Assembly (NCBI GenBank): GCA_000403945.1
Contig: APFI01000086.1
Span: 1-7,842 of the forward strand
DNA length: 7,842 bases
From: Desulfovibrio sp. Dsv1
Lineage (GTDB): Bacteria; Desulfobacterota; Desulfovibrionia; Desulfovibrionales; Desulfovibrionaceae
Direction of reading: 5' to 3'
Shown piece after piece: positions 1 to 5,717 of this stretch. Both the position numbers and the translations under genes were made by a program. Position 1 is the first letter of the stretch. Each line of letters begins with the position of its first letter. The notes under the pieces were generated by a model. It had not been told where the DNA came from. It ran no database searches and worked only from the letters and a program-made list of their open reading frames with translations.

Positions 1-669
1 TCGCGACAACCGGCGTTTTGTCAATGCGGTCTTCCGGGTTATGCGCGCGGGCGCTCCGTGGCGGGATCCGCCCCCCGACCCTGGCGGATGGAGTGACACC
101 CGTCGACGCTTCATTTGCTGGCGCGATAATGGCGTGTGAGAGCGGCCGCCTGAAATTCCGATTGATGAACAACCGGACCCCGCATGGCTGATGATCGATG
201 CCGGTCATTGCGGGGTTCACCCATAGCGGCGGGCGCGAGAGGAGGCTATCGGGACATGATCCGCGCAAAGGGGGGCTCAACACAAAATTGCATCTGGCTG
301 CGGATTGTGCATGGCATGCCGGTCAGGGCTCTTGTCACACGGGGCGCGGCAGCGGATCGCGCTCGGGCAATCGCTCCGATTGACGGATTTGCGGCGGAAA
401 AGCTTTTGGCGAACAGGGGCCGCGACACGGACGAGATTCTTGTCCATGCCGAAAGGCCGGGGATGGAAGCGGTCATTCCCCCGAAGAAAAGCCGCGGGGA
501 ACGGCGTGATTGCGACAGGGAGCCTTGCAGGGCCCGGCACCCGATAGGAACGCGTTCCCTCATTTGAAGCGATGGCGCGGCATTGCGACCCGATACGCGA
601 AAAATGCGGCGTCGTTACCTGGCCGCTGTCCGGATCGGATGCATCCTTTTGTGGGCTTCAGTTTCGTGA
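1..669 (+). pseudogene. Decayed IS5-family transposase remnant (5' end outside window)
   Basis: Pieces of an IS5-family (IS427-like) DDE transposase can be followed along the + strand in alternating frames. Frame 2 from position 2 reads RDNRRFVNAVFRVMRAGAPW, the N-terminal DUF4096-type domain, to about 136. A TGA at 137-139 sits where this family usually has Trp. The same frame continues with WLMIDAGHCGVHP, containing the first catalytic Asp, to a TAG at 224-226. The homology then moves to frame 1 (AAGARGG, KGGSTQNC, IDGFAAEKLLANRG, VIPPKKSRGERR). Near 540 it moves to frame 3 (NAFPHLKRWRGIATRYAKN), and near 617 back to frame 1 (LAAVRIGCILLWASVS), ending at TGA 667-669. At least one nonsense change and several indels make it inactive. 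The family call rests on recognised motifs; the exact IS and its terminal repeats were not determined. Confidence 0.85.
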
Positions 670-689
670 CCACACTATCTGGGCAATTG

Positions 690-802
690 GCCGCGCGACA
701 GTTGGTGGCGCTGGACGGACGGAAGGAAGCTAGGGCCGTCGCCAACGCGGGTGCCGACAGAATCAAAAGGGCCCTGAGAAACAGTTCCATGTGTTTTTCC
801 AT
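690..802 (-). pseudogene. Possible truncated gene start downstream of the decarboxylase
   Basis: On the - strand, 15 bases after the decarboxylase stop, an ATG at 802 opens a frame starting MEKHMELFLRALLILSAPAL. It has a hydrophobic stretch that could be a signal peptide or membrane segment. The frame stays open to 560, but everything beyond about 670-690 is antisense to the IS5 remnant. Only about 37 residues could therefore belong to a native gene cut by the insertion. No good ribosome binding site precedes the ATG and I recognise no family. It may be chance. The left boundary is approximate because the end of the IS was not located. Confidence 0.25.
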
Positions 803-817
803 GGCTGGGGCGTCGAC

Positions 818-1774
818 CTACGCCAACCCCTGCTTCAGTTGGCCTTCAAAATAGGAGATGGTTTTTTTGAGGCCTTCTTCCAGCGGCACCACAGGTTCCC
901 AGCCCAGCAGCTTCCGGGCCAGGGAAATATCGGGACGACGCTGTTTGGGGTCGTCGCCAGGCAGAGGTTCGTAGCTGATGACCGAACGGCTACCGGTCAG
1001 GGCCACCACTTTTTCCGCCAGTTCCCTGATGGTGAACTCGTCGGGGTTGCCCATGTTCATGGGGCCGGTGAAGCCATCGGGCGAGGTCATGAAGCGCAGC
1101 ATGCACTCCACCAGATCGTCCACATAGCAGAAGGAACGGGTCTGGCTGCCGTCACCGTAAATGGTGATCGGCTTGTGCTTCAATGCCTGGATGATAAAAT
1201 TGGATACTACCCGGCCGTCGTTGGGATGCATCCTGGGGCCGTAAGTATTGAAGATGCGTCCCACCTTGATGGGCAGGCCGCCCTGGCGTAGATAGGCGAA
1301 AAAGAGGGCTTCGGCGCAACGCTTGCCCTCGTCGTAGCAGGAGCGGATGCCGTTGGGGTTCACATGGCCCCAGTAGTCCTCGGTCTGCGGATGCACTTCG
1401 GGATCGCCGTACACTTCGCTGGTGGAAGCCTGGTAAATGCGCGCGCCCAGCCGCTTGGCCAGCCCCAGCATGTTGATGGCCCCGTGCACGCAGGTCTTGA
1501 TGGTCTGCACCGGGTCGTGCTGGTAGTGCGCGGGCGAGGCCGGACAGGCCAGATTGTATATCTCGTCCACTTCCACATGGAGCGGAAAGGTCACGTCGTG
1601 ACGGATGAGCTCAAAACGCCGGTTGTCCATGAGTTCTTCCACATTGGCCCGCGCGCTGGAAAAAAAGTTGTCCACGCAGAGCACTTCGTGTCCCTGATCA
1701 AGCAGTCGTTCGCAGAGATGCGATCCCAGAAAGCCCGAACCGCCAGTGACCAGAACCCGTTTGCGCAGATGCAT
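818..1774 (-). CDS. UDP-glucuronic acid decarboxylase (UDP-xylose synthase), SDR family
   Basis: This enzyme converts UDP-glucuronate to UDP-xylose and CO2, using a tightly bound NAD+ that is reduced and reoxidised through a 4-keto intermediate. The product feeds cell-surface polysaccharide synthesis in the cytoplasm. The 318-aa protein is a complete extended short-chain dehydrogenase. It has the glycine motif G11-x-x-G14-x-x-G17 in VTGGSGFLG, the cofactor-binding VDNFFSS at 34-40, and NLACPASP at 74-81. STSEVYG at 117-123 carries the catalytic Ser/Thr/Glu, and Y147-x-x-x-K151 is the catalytic pair. GRIFNTYGPRM at 172-182 and GDGSQTRSFCYVDDL at 207-221 are typical of the UXS branch rather than of GalE or RmlB. 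The length matches bacterial UXS. The start is fixed by GGAGGA (forward 1778-1783) four bases upstream. A near-consensus promoter lies about 85 bases upstream. It is GC-rich and undamaged, and looks like resident chromosome between two IS remnants. Confidence 0.93.
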   Translation of the reverse strand: MHLRKRVLVTGGSGFLGSHLCERLLDQGHEVLCVDNFFSSARANVEELMDNRRFELIRHDVTFPLHVEVDEIYNLACPASPAHYQHDPVQTIKTCVHGAINMLGLAKRLGARIYQASTSEVYGDPEVHPQTEDYWGHVNPNGIRSCYDEGKRCAEALFFAYLRQGGLPIKVGRIFNTYGPRMHPNDGRVVSNFIIQALKHKPITIYGDGSQTRSFCYVDDLVECMLRFMTSPDGFTGPMNMGNPDEFTIRELAEKVVALTGSRSVISYEPLPGDDPKQRRPDISLARKLLGWEPVVPLEEGLKKTISYFEGQLKQGLA

Positions 1775-1777
1775 GTT

Positions 1778-1783
1778 TCCTCC
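1778..1783 (-). promoter_or_regulatory. Ribosome binding site of the decarboxylase
   Basis: On the - strand GGAGGA lies four bases before the ATG at 1774. It is a strong Shine-Dalgarno match and confirms that start. Confidence 0.8.
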
Positions 1784-1857
1784 GGAAAAAGCTGGGGCGG
1801 AAGGCCGCCTGTGGACGCTTGACGCCGCAAAACGACAGTTTATCCTGAACCGAACGG

Positions 1858-1886
1858 ATTATAGGCCAAACGGCCGCCGCTGGCAA
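1858..1886 (-). promoter_or_regulatory. Predicted sigma70-type promoter for the decarboxylase
   Basis: Read on the - strand, a -35 box TTGCCA (1881-1886) is followed by a 17-base spacer and a perfect -10 box TATAAT (1858-1863). Transcription would start near 1851 and give a leader of about 75 bases before the start codon at 1774. Spacing is ideal and only one -35 base differs from consensus. This is a prediction from sequence alone. Confidence 0.7.
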
Positions 1887-1991
1887 TGCGCGCCCGGCCT
1901 TCGGGCAGGGCAGACGCCTCTATGTTCGGGACTCATTAGAAGTCATTTCATGATTCCAGAAAAGGTCATGAAAATCGTGCAATCGAATTTC

Positions 1992-2460
1992 ATGAGCAAA
2001 TACCAGGGATTAACAGATGAACAATGGACAATTTTGGAACCTCTCCCTGCAAGTGAGGCTTCCTTCGTGCGGGGAAGGCCTCCTGTTCATGATGACCGCC
2101 CTGTACTGGACGGCATCTTGTGGGTATTGCGCACTGGTGCCGCCTGGGTTGACTTGCCGGAGAGATGCCCGTCCTCATCAACCTGCTGTCGCCGATTCGG
2201 CAAGTGGGGCAAAACGGGCGTATTCCGAAACATCCCCGCGGCACTCACCCGTGACCCTGAAGAGCGTGGGGCCACAAACCTCTCGGAATGCTTCATTGAC
2301 GGCACGTTCGTGGTGGCAAAAAAAGGGGCGCAAAAGTGGGAAAGACCAGGCGGGGCAAGGGTACGAGACTCATGGCCATTGCAGGCGCTTCCGGTCTTCC
2401 GCTCGCCCTGCACACGGATTCTGCCAGCCCTCATGAGGTCACCCCTGTCCAAGCTACCCT
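1992..2460 (+). pseudogene. 3'-truncated IS5-family transposase, a different copy from the one at 1-669
   Basis: The start ATG at 1992 gives MSKYQGLTDEQWTILEPLPA, the usual N-terminus of an IS5-family transposase. It is followed by GRPPVHDDRPVLDGILWVLR, GAAWVDLPERCPS and then LSECFIDGTFVVAKK, which holds the first catalytic Asp of the DDE triad. After the A7 run at 2318-2324 the homology continues in the -1 frame (GAKVGKTRRGKGTRLMAIAG, then LALHTDSASPHEVTPVQATL) until about 2460. There it stops abruptly, so the second Asp and the catalytic Glu are absent. IS5-family elements often use a -1 shift at such A-runs, so the frame change may be native. The missing 3' third is what kills it. The left IS end may lie near 1928, where sequence typical of IS leaders begins, but I could not pair it with a right end. 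Confidence 0.82.
2318..2325 (+). promoter_or_regulatory. A7G run, likely -1 ribosomal frameshift site of the IS5 transposase
   Basis: Seven A followed by G lies exactly where transposase homology passes from the frame of the ATG at 1992 (VVAKK) to the -1 frame (RGAKVGKTRRGKG). Read in frame as A-AAA-AAA-G, it allows both tRNAs to slip back one base. Programmed -1 shifting at A-runs is established for many IS5-family elements. That it works here is inferred, and the truncated product would be inactive in any case. Confidence 0.45.
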
Positions 2461-2771
2461 ATTCCTTGCTCAAAGCGCAGTATGCGCAGGAGCGGGATGC
2501 CAATGCCCACAACATGCGCAGCCTGATGCAACAGCAGCGGAACCTTCGGGACGAACTGGAGGAATACCGGGAGTTCACCCTCCAGCCGGAAATCATGCCG
2601 CTCCATGCCGCATTCCTTCAGGAAAAGGAGGAACAGCGGCAGCGGGAGGAGGAAGAACAGCAGGAGCGAGAGCGTCAGGAAGAGGAAGCCCGCCAGCAGG
2701 CCGAACGTGCACGGCACATCCGGCAGGAGCCTGAAACCGCGCCGCAGCGCCGTCGTTCAAGGATGCGCTGA
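2460..2771 (+). pseudogene. Coiled-coil C-terminal fragment of an unidentified protein, fused in frame to IS sequence
   Basis: The open frame of the IS5 remnant (not the -1 frame) runs on without a stop to TGA 2769-2771. From about 2460 the protein changes character, beginning LLKAQYAQERDANAHNMRS. It continues with a long Glu/Gln/Arg-rich stretch (about 2620-2730) that should form a charged coiled-coil helix, and ends in the basic tail RRRSRMR. Such tails are common at the C-termini of plasmid relaxases and mobilization proteins. The neighbouring small gene fits that setting, but this is inference and I do not recognise the family. The original 5' end was replaced by the IS remnant. The resulting chimeric frame has no clear reason to be functional. 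Confidence 0.5.
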
Positions 2772-2943
2772 CCATCCGCCGGGAATCTCGACTCGAAGGA
2801 GAGTCATAGCCCACTATGCTAGAATCAAAGTATTTTGCTGGATGGAGTTAGACTAAAAAATTTTTATATTTACAAATAGTTATACTGATAATGCCGACAT
2901 TACCGAGTATCAAAATCCATAGGCAAAAGACAAAATCGGGGAC

Positions 2944-3179
2944 ATGTCCTCGTCAATCACAAAGGAAATACGACAGGAGTTCAACAGGCTCAAGCCCGCC
3001 ACAGTCACGCTGGACGGAAACCGCGCCATGACACTAGAGCGGATGAAGAAGCGCGGCTTCAATACACAGGAGATTGTCGAACGCCTGCACGGAAAAGGGA
3101 TTGAGGTGAAGGCCCAAACCCTGACAAATACCTGACCAAAGCCAGACGCCAGCGGGAAGGCCAGAGAGCTAAAAAATGA
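2944..3179 (+). pseudogene. Small helix-turn-helix-like plasmid-type gene with one frameshift
   Basis: The ATG at 2944, preceded by a modest purine-rich CGGGGA, opens a 63-aa frame starting MSSSITKEIRQEFNRLKPAT and ending at TGA 3133-3135. Residues 36-60 (KKRGFNTQEIVERLHGKGIEVK and on) resemble a short DNA-binding helix-turn-helix. Losing one base near 3124-3126 best explains the early stop. Adding it back lets the reading run on as KYLTKARRQREGQRAKK to TGA 3177-3179, a basic tail of the kind expected here and a total of about 78 aa. Small proteins of this general look sit beside mobilization or replication genes on proteobacterial plasmids, but I cannot name the family. It could still be translated as the 63-aa form. 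Confidence 0.5.
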
Positions 3180-3220
3180 GACACGCCCCCGCCCACCGCC
3201 TTGCCCCCTGATGGGTAACT

Positions 3221-4060
3221 TTATGTTGCACAATGATCTTGTCGTTGGGAAACAAGCTCGATGAAATCAGATACACAGATAATATTTGATTGCAAACTGG
3301 GAGGATACGTTTCACGGATACCCTGTGGAATTACCGGAATAACATGATGCGCTTCCATTTCCTGCAATTGATGAGCGGATATCCCCGGTTGCAGTGTCAA
3401 AAGATGCTTTGTGGATATTCGGTCTGCTTCGGCAAGTATTTGCCGCCATCTGTCTTTTGCTGTTGTTTTCGACCCGAGCATGGTCAGCAACTCGACAGGA
3501 AATGTACAATCATGATATTCTCTGAAACCCGGAAAAAGAAAATCAGGCTTTGTTCGCTCTTCTGTCCGTACTCCTCGTTCAAACTGAATATGTCGTTCCG
3601 TTAGCAGATATTCCATATGATTTTCAAGTGCACTTCCAGCACGAGATTTGCGACGGTTATGCACATGAAGCGAATATGAGACAAAATCATCAACACGGTT
3701 GTCACCTGTAAAACCATCATCCAGACGCTTGCCAACAATATAACGCTCAAAAGTTCGGAACAGGCGTTCTTCATGGGTAATCCATGCAACAAGGGCAATA
3801 TCCGGATCCTCCACGGAGACGGCATCTGAAAGAGTTTTTCGGGCAAACCCTGAAAAGGCTCTTGTTGTCGGGAAGCTGTCTCCAAAATTTTCCCGCATGA
3901 GATCAAGCAAACTCGTTTCAAAGGAGGGTGACGGTTCTATGCCCAATTGCGCCAGAACAAGCTGCATGACGGGAACGACGGCTATACGATCGGTTGCCTC
4001 TTCATCACGAAAGGCAAATCTGTCACCGAGCCTGTCAATACCGAATAGCCAGAGCAGCAC
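3221..4060 (-). CDS. C-terminal half of the EcoRII-like nuclease (PD-(D/E)XK catalytic domain)
   Basis: This 279-aa frame begins at a GTG at the frameshift point (LLWLFGIDRLGDRF) and has no convincing ribosome binding site of its own. LENHMEYLL at 145-153, KPDFLFPG at 171-178 and LTMLGSKTTAKDRWRQIL at 192-209 form the EcoRII-C active site. Asp173 and Lys198 are 25 residues apart, the same spacing I recall for the EcoRII catalytic pair. The end, SNIICVSDFIELV, is also typical. The isolated C-terminal domain of EcoRII is known to be an active CCWGG nuclease. If this half were translated on its own or by coupling, it could therefore still cut. That is an inference to test. Confidence 0.72.
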   Translation of the reverse strand: MLLWLFGIDRLGDRFAFRDEEATDRIAVVPVMQLVLAQLGIEPSPSFETSLLDLMRENFGDSFPTTRAFSGFARKTLSDAVSVEDPDIALVAWITHEERLFRTFERYIVGKRLDDGFTGDNRVDDFVSYSLHVHNRRKSRAGSALENHMEYLLTERHIQFERGVRTEERTKPDFLFPGFREYHDCTFPVELLTMLGSKTTAKDRWRQILAEADRISTKHLLTLQPGISAHQLQEMEAHHVIPVIPQGIRETYPPSLQSNIICVSDFIELVSQRQDHCAT

Positions 4061-4440
4061 CCCGCAAATGCAGACTCCTTGGCACAGACAATAACAAGAA
4101 TGCTCTGGTCTGGCCGAAGTCCCATGATCATGATGTCGCCGGGGTTTGCGTGATCAGGGATAAAATCCGTGGTGAAATACAGACGAAATTCGGAACGAGT
4201 GGGATGGGCAATCCGCGAATCGTACCACGTCATGGATGCTGTATCCTGTGCGGTATTGTCATCATCTCCCAGATACAGGAATGTCGTTCGAAACTCTCGC
4301 CGTTCCGTGCCCAGCATAGCCCTGAGGGGAGAAACGCCGTTAAATTCATGTTGATGGTGCCTGCCGCTTTTTCCTGTTTCCACCGCACTCAAAACCTTGG
4401 AAGCAATTCCGAGGAAGTATTCTGTCAAGCGTCCCCGCAT
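3982..4440 (-). CDS. N-terminal half of the EcoRII-like nuclease (effector DNA-binding domain)
   Basis: As read, this frame encodes 152 aa from the ATG at 4440. Residues 1-126 are genuine EcoRII-N domain, a B3-like fold that binds the second CCWGG copy and relieves autoinhibition. Family hallmarks are HHQHEFNGV at 28-36, TFLYLGDDD at 53-61, TWYDSR at 71-76 and PTRSEFRLYF at 80-89. The residues after about 127 are out-of-frame sequence ending at the stop at 3982-3984. I chose ATG 4440 over the longer opening at 4539. The longer form would run antisense into the methyltransferase start, whereas 4440 has AGAGAG upstream and matches the family N-terminus. Alone it could bind CCWGG DNA but not cut. 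Confidence 0.7.
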   Translation of the reverse strand: MRGRLTEYFLGIASKVLSAVETGKSGRHHQHEFNGVSPLRAMLGTERREFRTTFLYLGDDDNTAQDTASMTWYDSRIAHPTRSEFRLYFTTDFIPDHANPGDIMIMGLRPDQSILVIVCAKESAFAGCCSGYSVLTGSVTDLPFVMKRQPIV

Positions 4441-4471
4441 GGTTATCTCTCTAGCTTTTTTCTTGCCTTGT

Positions 4472-4507
4472 TCCCGGAAACTGATACGGTTGAAACACTT
4501 TCCGGGA
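4472..4507. promoter_or_regulatory. Inverted repeat between R and M genes, candidate methyltransferase operator
   Basis: TCCCGGAAA at 4472-4480 and its exact reverse complement TTTCCGGGA at 4499-4507 are separated by 18 bases. Together they occupy most of the 74-bp gap between the divergent genes, and the right arm overlaps the methyltransferase ribosome binding site. CCNGG-type methyltransferases such as M.SsoII and M.EcoRII are known to bind the region between their R and M genes through an N-terminal helix-turn-helix and repress their own gene. The repeat and the helix-turn-helix in the adjacent methyltransferase fit that scheme. Binding is inferred. Confidence 0.55.
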
Positions 4508-4508
4508 G
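4504..4508 (+). promoter_or_regulatory. Ribosome binding site of the methyltransferase
   Basis: GGGAG lies six bases before the ATG at 4515 and supports that start. It falls inside the right arm of the inverted repeat, so a bound repressor or an RNA hairpin could mask it. Confidence 0.65.
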
Positions 4509-4514
4509 AAAAAA

Positions 4515-5717
4515 ATGAAGGACGGTTTGTATTCGACATCGGAGGCCGCCAAACTCATCGGCATCAGCCGCGCTACCCTGTTGCGCAGGGTGGAATCCGG
4601 CGATATCGTGCCTGATCGTACAGATATGGTCACACGATACCACGGGTTCTCACGCGGTACAATCGATGCACATCTTGCTTCAAGATACAAGACTTCGCTT
4701 CTTCCTCCGTTGCCGGATAGTGGAAGCCCTTTCACCTTCATCGATCTGTTTGCGGGAATTGGCGGCATCCGGCTAGGCTTCGAGGCTGCGGGGGGAGAAT
4801 GCGTTTTTTCCTCCGAACTCGACAAATATGCTGTAAAAACCTACGAGCACATGTTTGCAGACCGTAAGGAACATTCTCCTGTTGGCGACATCACGCAGGT
4901 AGATAACGAAGCAATACCGGCGCATGACTTTCTCTTGGGAGGATTCCCCTGTCAACCCTTTTCCATCGCTGGAGTAAGCAAATATCAGTCGCTTGGATGG
5001 AAGCATGGATTCGATCATCCGACCAAGGGGACGCTATTCTTCCATGTTGCAAGAATCATTGCCCACCACAAGCCGAAGGCATTTTTCCTTGAAAATGTAA
5101 AAAACCTCATGTCCCATGACAAGGGAAAAACATGGGAAATTATTCGGCGAACCCTTGAAGATTTGGGGTATGATGCTCATGCAAGGATATTCGATGCTCA
5201 GCTTGTTGTCCCCCAGCACAGAGAACGTATTTTCATTGTCGGGTTTCGAAAGGATTTGCGCGTTCCCTTCCTGTTTCCCAAAATAAGAAACAGACATCCG
5301 AAACTGAAAAGGATTTTGGAAAAAAATCCTGACGAAAAATATACATTGACAGATCATCTATGGGAATACCTGCAGGAATATGCCGCAAAGCACAAGGCCG
5401 CAGGAAATGGGTTCGGATACGGGATTGCAGATATTGAAGGCGTAACAAGGACACTGTCCGCCAGATACTACAAGGATGGTTCGGAAATCCTCATCGCCCA
5501 GGCAGGGAAAAACCCTCGAAGACTCACTCCCGCTGAATGTGCCCGCTTACAGGGCTTTCCTGCTCCTTGGCAATATCCTGTTGTCAGCGATACACAGGCA
5601 TATCGGCAGTTTGGCAATGCTGTTGCTGTCCCCCTGATCGAGGAAGTGGCCCGGCAAATGGTGAGATGTCTGGCCGTGGCAGAAAAAATGCGGGAAACCA
5701 CACAGGGAACGACATGA
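4515..5717 (+). CDS. DNA (cytosine-5) methyltransferase, Dcm / M.EcoRII type
   Basis: It transfers a methyl group from S-adenosylmethionine to cytosine C5, most likely the inner C of CCWGG. The 400-aa protein has all main motifs in order. These are motif I FIDLFAGIGG (75-84), motif IV GGFPCQPFS (142-150) with catalytic Cys146, motif VI ENVKNL (193-198) and motif VIII QHRERIFIVGF (234-244). They are followed by a target-recognition region and the late motifs RRLTPAECARLQGFP (335-349) and QAYRQFGNAVAVP (361-373). GNGFGYG (297-303) and TRTLSARYYKDGSEILI (311-327) match what I recall of Dcm and M.EcoRII, which supports CCWGG specificity. Residues 5-33 (YSTSEAAKLIGISRATLLRR onward) form a MerR/excisionase-like helix-turn-helix, probably for autoregulation. 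Dcm itself is about 472 aa, so the N-terminal arm is shorter here. It is divergent from the nuclease gene and overlaps vsr by ATGA. No lesion is visible. Confidence 0.95.
   Translation: MKDGLYSTSEAAKLIGISRATLLRRVESGDIVPDRTDMVTRYHGFSRGTIDAHLASRYKTSLLPPLPDSGSPFTFIDLFAGIGGIRLGFEAAGGECVFSSELDKYAVKTYEHMFADRKEHSPVGDITQVDNEAIPAHDFLLGGFPCQPFSIAGVSKYQSLGWKHGFDHPTKGTLFFHVARIIAHHKPKAFFLENVKNLMSHDKGKTWEIIRRTLEDLGYDAHARIFDAQLVVPQHRERIFIVGFRKDLRVPFLFPKIRNRHPKLKRILEKNPDEKYTLTDHLWEYLQEYAAKHKAAGNGFGYGIADIEGVTRTLSARYYKDGSEILIAQAGKNPRRLTPAECARLQGFPAPWQYPVVSDTQAYRQFGNAVAVPLIEEVARQMVRCLAVAEKMRETTQGTT

Larger units (their letters stand above)
3221..4440 (-). pseudogene. EcoRII-type restriction endonuclease gene, broken by one frameshift
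   Basis: EcoRII-family (type IIE) nucleases cleave 5' of CCWGG. They use an N-terminal effector-site DNA-binding domain and a C-terminal PD-(D/E)XK nuclease domain. Both domains are present here on one strand in two overlapping frames. The N-terminal frame runs from ATG 4440 and the C-terminal frame ends at TAA 3221-3223. Adding one C to the C4 run at 4060-4063 joins them into 406 aa, close to the 404 aa I recall for EcoRII. In the repaired numbering the catalytic KPD Asp is residue 300 and the GSK Lys is residue 325, essentially the positions known in EcoRII. No other lesion is visible, so the break is recent, reversible or a sequencing error. The gene is divergent from its methyltransferase, as in EcoRII-like systems. 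Confidence 0.9.

Noticed and set aside
2867..2886. TTTACA and TATACT as a promoter for the small gene at 2944
   Set aside because: The two boxes are only about 9 bases apart, and no -35-like box sits at 16-18 bases from TATACT.
3290..3604. 104-codon + strand frame inside the nuclease region
   Set aside because: It is antisense to a recognised EcoRII-C domain and shows no family features of its own.
3994..4518. 174-codon + strand frame running toward the methyltransferase start
   Set aside because: It lies antisense to the EcoRII-N domain, where homology is clear on the other strand.
4441..4539. Longer N-terminus for the nuclease starting at 4539 (-)
   Set aside because: The extra 33 residues do not look like EcoRII, overlap the methyltransferase start and make the protein longer than the family.
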